From Caenorhabditis remanei (lineage: Eukaryota; Nematoda; Chromadorea; Rhabditida; Rhabditidae), in contig NC_071331.1 in the NCBI RefSeq assembly GCF_010183535.1, forward strand, positions 6,820,001 through 6,884,000: a stretch of 64,000 nucleotides of DNA. The letters run 5' to 3'. Numbering within the stretch: the stretch's first letter is position 1; the number at the start of each line of letters is the position of its first letter. The notes under the pieces were generated by a model. That model was not told the DNA's origin, did not search any database, and saw nothing but the letters and a program-made list of their open reading frames with translations. Shown one piece after another: positions 23,010 through 35,862 of this stretch. The translations under genes and the position numbers were made by a program.

Positions 23010-25160
23010 CGATTGAAAGACTAGAAAATTTTATAACTTGGCCCCGGGGGGTCTGGAAAAAAGAGATGGGATAATTCTAAAAGAAGTAGCAGTGTGAAAA
23101 AATAAAAAGTGTTGAAACAGGTTCATGGAAACAGTGGAAAATGTATTGTTTTGGCAACTTCTCCGAATCGACTCACTTATGCATAATTGCGTTTTTAACT
23201 TTGAAATAGTGAATTTTCTAATTAAACTGAAATTCTGACATGCTTCAAAAGAAGCTACCTGCCAGCCAAAAGTTACTGTTTGTGGTGATGCAGATAAGAA
23301 AACTTCTCATATCAATAAATGTTTTCCATTCGTGAAAATGAATATGCTTTATCTATCAGTGAAAATGAGACAACTCCGAAAAAACTAATGATCATTCAAA
23401 ATTTTTGGATTGCACCGTTTTCCCTCCGATTTATTCATTAATTTATCGATTAATAATATACTTCAAAAACTGTATTATAACGGCACCCCCTCCATGCTTC
23501 CATCCTCAAAATTCACCACTAGAACGATTAGAATAAAATTTATATAACTCCTGAGTAACTATGTTCATAAACTTTATAATTTTGAATAGGTAAATTTTAT
23601 TCGAAAAACTGAAATTCTGACTACCTCCAAAAGAAGCTAGCAAGAACTTTCTATACTAGTGAGCTCAACAAAATAATTAAGTTCCTAACTGCACCACTTG
23701 CTTAAATCCAAATTAACAGGAGAATCAATGAAACAAAGTGTAACCTCTGAACGGAGCTCTTTATCTGGGTCGATGAGATAAATTAGGTGTTGGGCTTAAC
23801 AAAACTTTCTTGAAAATTGAAATCACGCAATCCGCTATTCGATTTCTCGGTTAAATGAAACTGAAAATTATTTTTTGATTTAAACGAAAAATGTTAAAAT
23901 TTCAAACTTTAAAAAAATTGGAACACTATCGGTTTAGATTAGTTGAGTGAGAAAATTTAACTGATGTAGTCAAAAATAATGTTTAATTTATGGGCAGGCC
24001 AATCCGACCATGTCTGCTTGAAAATAATTAAATAAAAATTCATTACGCAAAAAAAGAAAAACATTAGCAAGAAAAAACAAATGGAGGGGTTAACATGGGG
24101 AAGAGAGGGGAGGGATGGAGTTGGATAGAGTGTCATGCATAACAGTTTCATTAAACTATTTGCTCATATGTTTTTGACTAAAAATACAGATAATGTCACA
24201 AACGAATTAACAGAATCAGATCATTCGTATCTTTAGTCATGTATAGTAAAGTGGTGAACCGGTGAATCTACATTGACAAAAAGAGTAGAAATAACCGACA
24301 AACCACTGGTGGTACCGTAATTTTTCTATATTCATCAAAACTGTGAAACAGAATACAAAACTGACAATGAGTAAAAAGTAAATAGATATGAAATTTCAGT
24401 TTTCAAGCTAATTTTCTTGTTTTTAAAGTTTTCCACAAAATAGAAGACTGCCCAATTTCGTCAATTAAACTAAGGGCTCAATTTTTGTAGTTGACAAATT
24501 TTTATGATCTCTCTCTAGTTGTAAAGAGTTATAGCTTCACGGTGTTATTTAACGTTTCAAGTGATCCACATAAGTCGACAAACGCGTTTTAATGAATTCA
24601 TGGAGAATAATTGTCAATTTAAGTGGTCAGCTCAAAAAGTGCTCAGAGTAGAAAGAGCACGGGGTATAGATATTAAAAACTGTTTTGAGAAGAGGCCATC
24701 TGAGGTATCCGTCGATGGCGGAGCTCACAGATTGATATCGAGGTAGCTATTTGAGTTAATTATTTACATGTGAAAAATATCTTCTAGCTCCGCAAAACAG
24801 TTTCATACAGTTAAAGTTTCTTTTCAACGTTTTGCATTATTTATTTATTGAGAAGAACTACTCTCCAAGATTTTTATTTCCTACTGGAAACATTAAAAAA
24901 CTAATTACTATAATTCTATTGATATTGATTAGTTTCAAATTCTCTGTAAGTTCATGACCTACATATCTGTCTTAGTACGGCAGCAAAATTAATTTGCTAA
25001 TGACAATGTAAACCAGTTTCATCAACTTTACAAATCCGTTTGAAGCTTTGATTTTTAGTAGTTATTGTTTTTTTGGAGTCTAAACATGTTTTCTACTTTT
25101 CCAATTAACACATGCAACAAAACACCAACGAACAAATATGTGCCCAAGAATAAAACTCAC
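23010..25160. other. Spacer D-E plus the 3' flank of copy E, with exons 10-11 deleted
   Basis: Shared spacer blocks run to about 24070 (CATTAGCAAGAA) and then jump to ACAAATGGAGGGG, which in other copies lies upstream of exon 10. Exons 10 and 11 of copy E are therefore missing, with a short AGCAA homology at the junction. An exon 7 fragment lies at 23785-23848. The rest, 24150-25160, is intron 9-like sequence without coding potential. Confidence 0.65.
23785..23848 (-). pseudogene. Stray exon 7 fragment in the spacer before copy E
   Basis: The segment GTTGGGCTTAAC...CAATCCGCTATTCGATTTCTC matches the middle of NHR exon 7 with several substitutions. It is fused directly to the ordinary spacer block GGTTAAATGAAACTG. 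It is too short to code for anything. A like fragment with the same fusion point occurs before copy G (about 35195-35262 and 35302-35523), so it was created once and then copied with the array. Confidence 0.7.
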
Positions 25161-28100
25161 TCTCAAATCATCCAACATTTCCGTAATATAGAAATTGTTC
25201 GGTGGTTGTAAAAGTCGGAAGTTCTGTCGGGCAGGTTCTTCACTCTCCTCGTCTATTGTTGCTTGCCGTTTCTGCAATTTCAGATAATAATTTGGAAAAT
25301 TTAGACGCAATTACTTATGGACTCCCAAAGTTTAAATTTAATGATAAAACTTTCAAAATTCCAAAAAAAAACCCTTACCAACAAAGCCCTCGGAGGTGGA
25401 ACTCGATCAGTCTGGGTACTAATTTCCTTCTTTTCAGTCAACGCCTTTTCCAGACTCAACGCTGCCAACTCATCGACTTCCTTGAAGAATGGTTCAACCG
25501 TGAAGCATCCGAACAGATCAGTCAACAGAGGAATTTCACCTTGATTCGAAAATGTTTGAGCGAATTGGAGATTCTCGCTCATCGCGTTGGCTAGTTCCTA
25601 AAAAAAGAAACTTTCTGTTTCAAGACGTCGTTTTGGTTTTTAGGTTCGTTATCTAACTGTTCTATGTTTTTGATCAATGTCGTAGTAACTCACCGTAACA
25701 GTTGCCAATGACAACAGAATATGCCCATAGCAAACATTCGGTGTGGGGCTTAACCTAACTTCCTTGACAATTGAAAACAAGCAATCCGCTATTCGATTTC
25801 TCAACTCCACTATTTTCTCAAAAAGTGAATCCGACACATCCTTCGCCAGGGGATTCAAACAAATCATTGCATTCACACAGACTATTTCCTCTTCTCTCAT
25901 TCCATACTCCCTGTAAACCGCTACGAGTTCATTGAGCGCCCGTTCGACAAGCCCGTTTCCAAGATGGCTGAAATATGGAATGAGTTGGAAAAGATCGGTC
26001 TAGCCTGCTTACTATGTATCTTCATATAGTTTAGAGATATTTCTCGGTACATATGCAAAATTACAGAGGCATAACACGTTTTCGTCTTGGCAGGCTTCAG
26101 CGGTCCTGGCGCAGAAGTTGAAGACCATTAGGGGAGCGAAGGAAGATTTGATGAGTGCTATCTGAAAATTTGGTGTAGTTTGTAGTTCAACTCTTTCTTT
26201 TTTTACCTTATCATCCACCGTTAAGTGCCCCAACAACGGTGACAAGCTCTCCACCCAATCGATAGCCGCAATCAATCTCCTATACGCAATCGCACACAAC
26301 TCATCATTTCCAGCCATTCGATATGCTTCATATCTCATTTCCGTTCGTTTCCCCTTCAAACTAATCGGTGTCTCCACAATATCCCTCAATTTATCAATCC
26401 CTTTGAGTGGATATAACTTCGATGCCTCCTGCTGAGTGTCTCCTTTCATTACTTTTGTCTCAATATTCAACAAAGTCATGAGTATAGTTCTCATCTCAAC
26501 TGTCATCTTCTTCATCCATTCCTCACGTGTTTTTGTGGTCCTGCCATGATCAGTTAGGTCACATGAGGCTACGGTAGTTGCGGGTTTTCGTGGTTTTGGA
26601 GGAGCGTCTCGGTTTGGGCGGACAACTGGAATGGTGGACTTTTAAAATATACATTTTTAAGGTTTCAGAGAGTTATTAAAAAAATAATGAGATTATTCTA
26701 CCGTTCTGTTTTGCGTGAGGAAAAAAAGAAGTAAAAATACTCACAAGCAGGATTCATCCCTTCTCGAAGGCACTTGTTGAATCGACAACTCCTACATTGG
26801 ATTTTTTCTGAAAAATTGATACATTTGGAAACGATATTAATCTAAATATCTAGCACATAAGCTACTAATTTTTCAACATGCTAGAATCATGAGTTGAATT
26901 TTTCTGTTTCAAGTGCTTCTTGAATTATATCTTTTTAGAAATACTAATCGTCTTAGGTTCTCTTTGTCCAACTTTCCTATTTCCGCTAGTTTTTATTAAC
27001 GTGTTCAAAACTCATCGAACGTTAAAAAGTATAATATTGATAATATTGAGCTGTCTGACACCGAGCTGACTACTTTTTCGAAAAATAAACTTTCGACACT
27101 CTTTTTATATAATAAACGAATCATACTGCGTTTTTCCCGTTTCAAGTTATTTTTGAAATTGGAACCGATAGGATCAAAATTAATGTCAAACTTCGGACAG
27201 TTGATTAACTATATTTTGAAGTCGTCAGTTCTTGCTATTTATATTTGACTATTCTAAAACGGGCGTTATGAAGTTTTTTCGGCCCATTTGTACGAAATTT
27301 CTGTTTCAGTTTGTTTTTATTTAATTGTTTGAAACTGATTGAACATTGGATTCGTAGATACAGAAACGCGACAATGATGCTAAAAAATATGTGTTTAAAA
27401 GAATGCCATTAGAGCGCAATTACTAAAAACCATTTTTCCAATAAATAGTTGAAGTTCAAACCAAATCCTAAAACACTACCGTTTCAAATAACTCATTTCC
27501 TTCCTGCATTTTTTCAATTCACTAATTTGTTCGTTGATGTTTTAGTTGATGCCAAAATACACACACCCAACTCCAAATCAAACTCACGCAAAACACTAAC
27601 TGTACACTCTCCATTCGCCGCACATTCCAACTGATCCGCCTTGAGAAGTGCTCGACGGAAAAATCCTTTACATCCGACACAGCTGAGAGCACCATAGTGG
27701 TGGGCGGCTTTTTCGGCTCCGCAGACCTGAAATTATTATTTATTTAAATTTACTTTTTTTTCTGTTTTTAAAAGTTGTTATTTTGAGCAGACTGGTGTAG
27801 TATGGGTTGAATTGTTTTTCTTTATTTCTCCAAAGTTAGACCACCTCCTCAGAAGTCTTTTTTAGAACCAAACAACAAATATTTCTCTATCCTTCGTTCT
27901 CTTCTCTTTTCATCGGATTACCGAATTGAGGGTTGTTTGCATCATCATCGAATCAGTCAACTTCTTTTTTTTTCAAAATCACGTGGACAAATTTGGTGAG
28001 TGGTATTGACCAGTTGTCACATTTTCTAGTCCAATATGTAGCATATTTTTAGTTCAAATTTAATTATACGGAGAAAACAAAAAACTTACCCTACAAAGAT

Positions 28101-28281
28101 TCAACGAGGCACTGGAACTACTTGTACTTCCCAGATTACTGTCTTCCGTTTTTTCATCGGAATCTGAAAAAAAGTTGTTGTTTCAGGCTAAATTTTTTTT
28201 TGAAATTTCTGTTTTTAATTCACTTACCATTCAAGTTGATCACAATATTTTCGACGGTTCTATTTACATTTTGACCAATTA
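25161..28281 (-). pseudogene. NHR copy E, lacking start codon and last two exons
   Basis: Exons: 1 (no start), 28228 to about 28281; 2, 28090-28163; 3, 27588-27726; 4, 26745-26807; 5, 26207-26625; 6, 26013-26161; 7, 25694-25967; 8, 25379-25597; 9, 25161-25271. Exons 2-9 are open and in frame, and all zinc-binding Cys are present. The usual ATGGCTTCTGG start of exon 1 is replaced by unrelated sequence (CCAATAATTGG), with an in-frame TAA just upstream and no ATG. Exons 10 and 11 are deleted, so the exon 9 donor has no normal partner and the Pro/Tyr-rich tail is gone. The ligand domain with LLTDLF is complete. It could still be expressed from a downstream start as a tail-less receptor, but I call it a pseudogene. 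Nearest relative is copy F (same introns 2 and 3). Confidence 0.75.
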
Positions 28282-29282
28282 TTGGATGTTCAAAAATTTA
28301 TGTGAATGATCATCTTCCCATTCATGAACATAAATCCGCTCCAGGAAACAGCTGATTTCAGTTTTTTGTTCGAATTTCCTCTCCGATGCACTCATGCATA
28401 ATTATGTTCTTAAACTTATCATAACTTTGAAGTGGTGAATTTTCTAACAAAACTGAAATTCTGACAAACTTCAAAAGAAGCTACTTGCTAGCCAAAATCT
28501 AACTCATTCGTGTTCATTAATTTATTACAATTTTGAATAGGTAAATTTTATTTTTAAAACTCAAATTCTGACTACCCCCAGATGAAGCTAGCAAAATATT
28601 TCTATACCAGTGAGCTTTGTGTTTATTAATTTATTATAATTTTGAATAGGTAAATTTTATTCGAAAAACTGAAATTCTGACTACCTTCAGATAAAGCTAG
28701 CAAAAACTTTCTATACCAGTGAGCTCAACAAAATAATTAAGTTCCTAACTGCACCGCTTGCTTAAATCCAAATTATCAGGAGAATTAATGAAACAAAGTT
28801 TTACAAAAAAAACGGGAAAAGTCGGGTTTGGATTATACCGAGCATTTTTACCGTTATCGTCAATGAGAAAATGGGTAAATGAAACTGAAAATTGTTTTTT
28901 GATTTAAACCAAAAATATTAAAATTTCAAGCTTAAAAAAGAAAAAAATTTGAACACTATCGAGTTAGACTAGTTGAGAAAAACTCATTTTCTGTTTCATT
29001 GGTTTTCCGAAATATCACAAAACTGAAACAAACGATTAGTCATCGGAAACAAGTAAACACATCCGGCCAAAATAATGTTTAATTTATGGGCAGGCCAATC
29101 CGACCATGTCTGCTTGAAAATAATTCGATAAAAATTCATTACGCATAAGTGAAAAAACATTAGCAAGAATCAAAGAGAAAGAGTTACACGTAAAAATCAT
29201 CTGGAAAGTGTTGAAAAGAATGGAACGAATTATGCCACCGGAAAAGTGAAAGAGCACACAAAAAGAAATACAGTAAGCCTAT
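28282..29282. other. Spacer between copies E and F
   Basis: Gene-free AT-rich spacer with the standard blocks. The start is rearranged, because the sequence upstream of exon 1 in other copies is absent. It holds a direct tandem duplication at 28508-28730. Confidence 0.6.
28508..28730. repeat. Tandem duplication of a ~115-bp spacer block
   Basis: The block from TTAATTTATTA through TTTTGAATAGGTAAATTTTA to TTTCTATACCAGTGAGCT occurs twice in a row with scattered differences. Other spacers have it once. Confidence 0.75.
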
Positions 29283-32200
29283 TCAAGACGCGTATTGATT
29301 CTGAAAATTGTTATGATGATGTGGATAATTTTGAGGGTTTTGGTTGTAGAAATATGGTTGCGGAGGGGGAATGTCTTGAGAATATGGATAAGTTTGATCT
29401 ACATTTTGAGCGGGAAAATTGTAATATTGGGGTTGTTGATAGAGTTGAGGATAGTTGATATTTGGAGTATAACCAGCGTTAAGAGGTGGGTAACCGGGTG
29501 GAGGGGGGAAATTATAAAATGTAGACGGATTCTGATTGGAGCACGATGGTTGCTGATCATAGACTGGTCTTGCAGCGACCGGTGGTACTGTTGGTACAGT
29601 AGGAGGATGAGCAACTCCATTACTGCTCACACCATTCTGTATCGTAGAGGCGTCATAATTCAGTCCCATCAGATGATTCTCGGCGTGATTGTTCTGAAAA
29701 AATGGGGAATTTCGAGATAAGATGAAATGATACAAGTACCATTGGTGCAGTGCTGGTGGGATGGTATTCATCTGGTGAGGAGAGGGAAATTGAGGAGGAG
29801 GGTGCCTGGAAACGAGCAAACAAATGGAGGGGTTAACATGGGGGAAAAAAGAGGGACGGAGTTGGATAGGATCTCATGCATTGCATTTCAGCAAAACGAT
29901 TTGTTCAAAAGTTTTTAGAGTTTTTAAAATTGAGATTCGACAACAAATCACCAACAAAATCAAGTAATTTCCGTGTTTAATCCACCAACCACTGGTGGTA
30001 CCGTAATGTTTCTAGATTTATAAAGTGTGAAACATAATACAAAACTGACAATGAGAACAAAGTAAATAGATATGAAATTTTAGTTTTCGAGCAAATTTTC
30101 TTATTGATAAAGTTTGTTACAAAATGGATTGTCCGAATTACATAAGTAAACTACGGGCTCAATTTTTGTAATTGACACATTTTAATGAGCACTCTCTAAT
30201 TGCAAAGAGTTATAGCTCCACGACAATAATTAGCGTTTCAAGTTATTCATATAAGTCTATAATCGTGTTTTACTGTACTTTAAACAAATTTGGATGTTTC
30301 AAATTCTCCAAAAATTGTCGAGTTACCTACTTGCGTTAATTAATTACTCAGGGATAAATTATTTTCTAGCTCCGCGGAACAAAAAAATAGTTGATCCAGC
30401 GTGAAACGGTAAACCAGTTGGTATAAATACGTTGCTACGAAGTATACTCAAATATAAGTGCTGGTGGCACCGTAACTTCTCCAGATTTAACAAAATTATG
30501 AAACGGACTACAATACTGACACTAAGAAAATTTTTTTTGTTGTTTTCAAGCAAATCTTCTTAAAAATAAAGTTTGTCACAAAATAGAAGACTGCCCAATT
30601 TCGTCAAGTAAATCAAGGGTTCACTTTTTATTCATCATGATGAGCTATCAATAAACCTGGTACGATCTTTATGAAAAAAGTAATTCACGGAGAATAGTCA
30701 GCCCGGGTCGGCCTATAAAAAATGTAAACAAATATAAAGGTCACCCACGTTAGATTCAAATATGTTTCATTTGGGATTCCATGACGAATTTTTAAAAAAC
30801 TTTACTACTTTTATTATTCGTAACACACTTAAAGCTAATTTTTTCTCTTTCAAATTCTCCGTAAAAGATTCAAGTTAATTGTTAGCGTCTATTGGACCCA
30901 GAATTTCTTGCTCCGCAAAACTTTTTAATTAACTCTAAAAATTATACTTCAACGTTCTGAGTAATTGATTGGTAAGCCCAACAAACTAATTTTGAAGTTG
31001 AAATCGGATAATCAATGGCATACTTTCCCAGATTTTTATTTCCAACTGGAAACTTTCAAAAACTAAAATGTTCTGTTGGCATTGTATGTTTCAAATTCTC
31101 TATAAGTTTCAGAACTATCTGTATTATTTTATGGATAAGTTGATGGTGGGCACCAGTTTCATCAACCTTATAGATTTGTCTGAAACTATGCTATTCTATC
31201 GGGGTGGGTAGCACATGCAACAAAACACCAAAGAAAAAATATGTGCCCAGAAGTAAAACTCACTCTCAAATCATCCAACATTTCCGTAATATAGAAATTG
31301 TTCGGTGGTTGTAAAAGTCGGAAGTTCTGTCGAGCAGGTTCTTCACTCTCTTCGTCTATTGTTGCTTGCCGTTTCTACAATTTCAGATAATCATTTGGAA
31401 AAATTATAGGTGATTACTGCTCAATTTTAAATTGAAAAAAAAAACCAAAACCACTCACCAGCAAAGCCCTCGGGGGTGGTACCCGATCAGTCTGCGTACT
31501 AATTTCTTGCTTCTCAGTCAACGCCTTTTCCAGACTCAACGCTGCCAACTCATCGACTTCCTTGAAGAATGGTTCAACAGTGAAGCATCCAAACAGATCA
31601 GTCAACAGAGGAATTTCACCTTGATTCGAAAAGGTTTGAGCGAATTGGAGATTCTCGCTCATCGCGTTGGCTAGCTCCTGAAAGAAACTTTCTGTTTCAA
31701 GACGTCGTTTCATTTTTTGGGGATTATGATTATAATATTTCTTGTACAAATTACCCACCGTAACAGTAGCCAATGACAACAGAATATGACCATAGCAAAC
31801 ATTCGGTGTGGGGCTTAACCTAACTTCCTTGACAATTGAAAACAAGCAATCCGCTATTCGATTTCTCAACTCCACTATCTTCTCAAAAAGTGAATCCGAC
31901 ACATCCTTCGCCAGGGGATTCAAACAAATCATTGCATTCACACAGACTATTTCCTCTTCTCTCATTCCATACTCCCTGTAAACCGCTACGAGTTCATTGA
32001 GCGCCCGTTCGACAAGCCCGTTTCCAAGATGACTGAAATGAAGAATGAGTTGGGGGAAAACAGTCCAGATGGCTTACTATGTGTCTTTATATAGTTTAGA
32101 GATATTTCTCGGTACATATGCAAAATTACAGAGGCATAACACGTTTTCGTCTTGGCAGGCTTCAGCGGTCCTGGCGCAGAAGTTGAAGACCATAAGGGGA

Positions 32201-34167
32201 GCGAAGGAGGATTTGATGAGTGCTATCTGAAAATTTGGTGAAGTTTGTAGTTCAACTCTTTCTTTTTTTACCTTATCATCCACCGTTAAGTGTCCCAACA
32301 ATGGCGATAAGCTCTCCACCCAATCAATAGCCGCAATCAATCTCCTATACGCAATCGCACACAACTCATCATTTCCAGCCATTCGATATGCTTCATATCT
32401 CATTTCCGTTCGTTTCCCCTTCAAACTAATCGATGTCTCCACAATGTCCACGATCAGTTAGGTCACATGAGGCTACGGTAGTTGCGGGTTTACGTGGTTT
32501 TGGAGGAGCGTCTCGATTCGGGCGGACAACTGGAATGATGGACTTTTCTAATTGAACTTTTCAAGGTTTCAAAGAGTTATTAAAAAAGAATGAGATTATT
32601 CTACCGTACTTCACGAACTACACATGAAAAAAAGAACTAAATACTTACAAGCAGGGTTCATCCCTTCTCGAAGACACTTGTTGAATCGACAACTCCTGCA
32701 TTGTATTTTTTCTGAAAAATCGATACATTAGGAAACGGTTAGTTATACCGGTTTAAAACGGACGGTTCTAAAACCGCCAATTTCCAGCTCACTATAGACG
32801 AAGTTTTTGTTTCAACTATAACAGTTTTTATTAACGTTTTCGAAAATTTATCAAAAGTTGACTCAGTTCCCGCAAAACTCCACAAAAACCATATTGACAA
32901 TATAGAGATTTCTGACTCAGCTAACCACTTTTTTTGAAAAATGAATTATTGACAGTGTTTCAATAAAAAACGAATCATACTGCGTTTTTCCCGTTTCAAG
33001 TTATTTCTGAAATTGGAACCAATCGGATCAAAATTAATGTCGAACTTACAGACAGTTGATTATCTATATTTTGAAGTCGTCAGTTCTTGCTATTTCTATT
33101 TGACTATTCTAAAACGGGCGTTACGAAGTTTTTCGGCCCATCTGTACGAAATTTCTGTTTCAGTTTGTTTTTATTTAATTGTTTGAAACTGATTGAACAT
33201 TGGATTAGTATATACAGAAGCGCGACAATGATGATTTGAAAATAATGTGTTCCAAGACAATTTCATTAGAGCGCAATTACGAAAAAACCATTTTTCCAAT
33301 AAATAGTTGAAATTCAAACCAAATCCTAAAACACTACCGTTTCAAATAACTCATTTCCTTCCTGCATTTTTTCAATTCACTAATTTGTTCGTTGATGTTT
33401 TAGTTGATGCCAAAATACACACACCCAACTCCAAATCAAACTCACGCAAAACACTAACTGTACACTCTCCATTCGCCGCACATTCCAACTGATCCGCCTT
33501 GAGAAGTGCTCGACGGAAAAATCCTTTACATCCAACACAGCTGAGAGCTCCATAGTGGTGGGCAGCTTTTTCGGCTCCGCAGACCTGAAATTATTATTTA
33601 TTTAAATTTACTTTTTTTTCTGTTTTTAATAGTTGTTATTTTGAGCAGACTGGTGTATTATGGGTTGAATTGTTTTTCTTTATTTCTTCAAAGTTAGACC
33701 ACCTCCTCAGAAGTCTGATTCAGAACCAAACAACAAATATTTCTCTATTCTCCGTTCTCTTCTTTTTTCATCGGATTACCGAATTGAGGGTAGTTTGCAT
33801 CATCATCGAATCAGTCAACTTCTTTTTTTTTCAAAATCACGTGGACAAATTTGTTGTGTATTTTGACAACATTTTCTAGTTAGGGGGAATTTCAGATATG
33901 TAGCATACTTTTAGTTCAAGTTTAATTATATATAGAAAACAAAAAACTTACCATACAAAGATTCAAGGAGGCACTGGAACTACTTGTACTTCCCAGATTA
34001 CTGTTTTCCGTTGCTTCATCGAAATATGAAAAAAACCATGTTTCAGTATAGTTTTATTAAAATTACTGATTAGAAATTTTTAATTATTGAGATGGTAACG
34101 CGGAATTACCGTTTAAAGTGATCACATTATTTTCTGCGGTTTTATTTGCATTTTGACCAGAAGCCAT
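29283..34167 (-). pseudogene. NHR copy F, pseudogene (frameshift deletion in exon 5, lost acceptor)
   Basis: Exons: 34110-34167, 33952-34025, 33446-33584, 32649-32711, 32272-32529 (shortened), 32078-32226, 31759-32032, 31459-31677, 31264-31374, 29740-29805, 29283-29693. Exon 5 has 258 bp instead of 419. The 161-bp deletion removes the hinge and first helix of the ligand domain and shifts the frame, giving a TAG within a few codons. The acceptor of exon 2 reads TTTCAT instead of TTCCAG. Both lesions are absent from the other copies. Exon 1 (MASGQNAN), both zinc fingers with all Cys, exons 6-9 and the full Pro/Tyr-rich exon 11 remain open. Closest to copy E upstream; its lesions look recent. 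Confidence 0.85.
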
Positions 34168-35862
34168 CGATTGAAAGACTAGTGAATTTTATGATTTGGC
34201 ACCGGGGGTCTGGAAAAAAAGTATACTAACGAAAGCAGTGTGAAAAAATTGAAAGTGTTGAAAGTGGTTTCTTGAAACAGTGGAACAATTATTGATCAAA
34301 TGCTAAAACGTGGTTTGGGAACGGAGATTTTACGAATTTTACGACGGGAACGGCTAAAATTATAATAATATTTTTATCGGAGTTATTTTTAAATTAACGG
34401 ATGTTCATTCTAATAGGAGAATAATTTTGCACCCACTAATAAACAAATAACTTTTGTCCATAAATAGGATTTATGGAACAGCAAAATTTAAACGGTTGAT
34501 TTCGATTTGACTGATGCATAACTATGTTCTTAAACTTACCATAACTTTAAAGTGGTGAATTTTCTTTTAAAAATTGAAATTCTGACATGCTTCAAAAGAA
34601 ACTACTTTCTAGCCAAAAATTAATGTATGAGCTTATTCAGCTGAATAATGAAACAACTTTTGTATCAGATTTTTTGCTCATTCATGAAAATAAATCTGCT
34701 TTATGGAACAGTAATAATGAGACTCCAAAAAATGGTATTAGTCCTCAACTTTTTTGATATTGTACCATTTTCCATTCCGATTCACTCATGAAGAACTAAT
34801 CTTGTAACTCATGAGTAACAAAAAAACGAAACAACGAACAGTGATAATAAAATTACCCCGAACAAACTAATTGCAATTAAAAATTAAATTTGTTTATTTT
34901 GCACCGTTTTTTCTTCGATTCACTCAGCATGATCTGTTCATGTGACTCATTCGTGTTCATTAATTTATTATAATTATGTTCATTAATTTATTATAATTTT
35001 GAATAGGTAAATTTTATTCGAAAAACTGAAATTCTGACTACCTCCAAAAGAAACTAGCAAAAGCTTTTTATACCAGTGAACTCAATAAAAATTTGAGTTC
35101 CCAACTGCCGCTTCTTTCAACCGAATTATCAGGAGATTCAATGAAACAAAGTGTGACCTCTGAACGGAGCTCTTTATCCGGGTCGATGAGATAAATTCGG
35201 TTTTGGGCTTAACCTAATTTCCTTCACAATTGACAATTGGGAATCCGCTATTCAGTTTCTCGGTTAAATGAAACTGAAAAATTATTGTTCGATCGAAATT
35301 AAAGATTCTCGCTCATCGCGTTGGCTAGCTCCTGAAAAAAATGTTCTGTTTTAAGAAGTCGTTTTCTTTTTTGGGGATAATGATTATAATATTAATTGTC
35401 TAGATTAAAAACCGTAACAGTAGCCAATGACAACAGAATATGCCCATAGCAAACATTCGGTGTGGGGCTTAACCTAACTTCCTTGACAATTGAAAATAAG
35501 CAATCCGCTATTCGATTTCTCGGTTAAATGAAACTGAAAATTATTGTTTGATCGAAACCAAAAATGTTAAAATTTTAAGAATTAAAAAAAAATTTCGAAC
35601 ACTATCGGGTTACACTAGTTGAGCAAAAAATTTAACTGATATAGTCAAAAATAATGTTTAATTTATGGGTAGGCCAATCCGACCATGTCTGTTTGAAAAT
35701 AATTAGATAAACATTCATTACGCAAATAAAAGAAAAACATTAGCAATAATCAAAGAGAAAGAGTTACACGTAAAAATCATCTGGAAAGTGTTGAAAAGAA
35801 TGGAACGAATTATGCCACCGGAAAAGTGAAAGAGCACACAAAAAGAAATACAGTAAGCCTAT
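34168..35862. other. Spacer between copies F and G, with stray exon 7/8 pieces
   Basis: The standard spacer blocks are interrupted by two successive pieces of exon 7 sequence, each fused to the same GGTTAAATGAAACTG spacer block. The first is degenerate, about 35195-35262. The second is larger (see 35302-35523). No gene. Confidence 0.65.
35302..35523 (-). pseudogene. Stray exon 8-intron 7-exon 7 fragment
   Basis: It contains the first 11 codons of NHR exon 8 (to about 35332), a recognisable intron 7, and the last third of exon 7 (about 35412-35520). The exon 7 donor is degraded (GGTTTTTA). The piece lies in the spacer about 340 bp downstream of copy G's stop, in the same orientation as the genes, so it is a partial duplication by recombination and not retrocopied, since the intron is kept. 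Confidence 0.8.
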
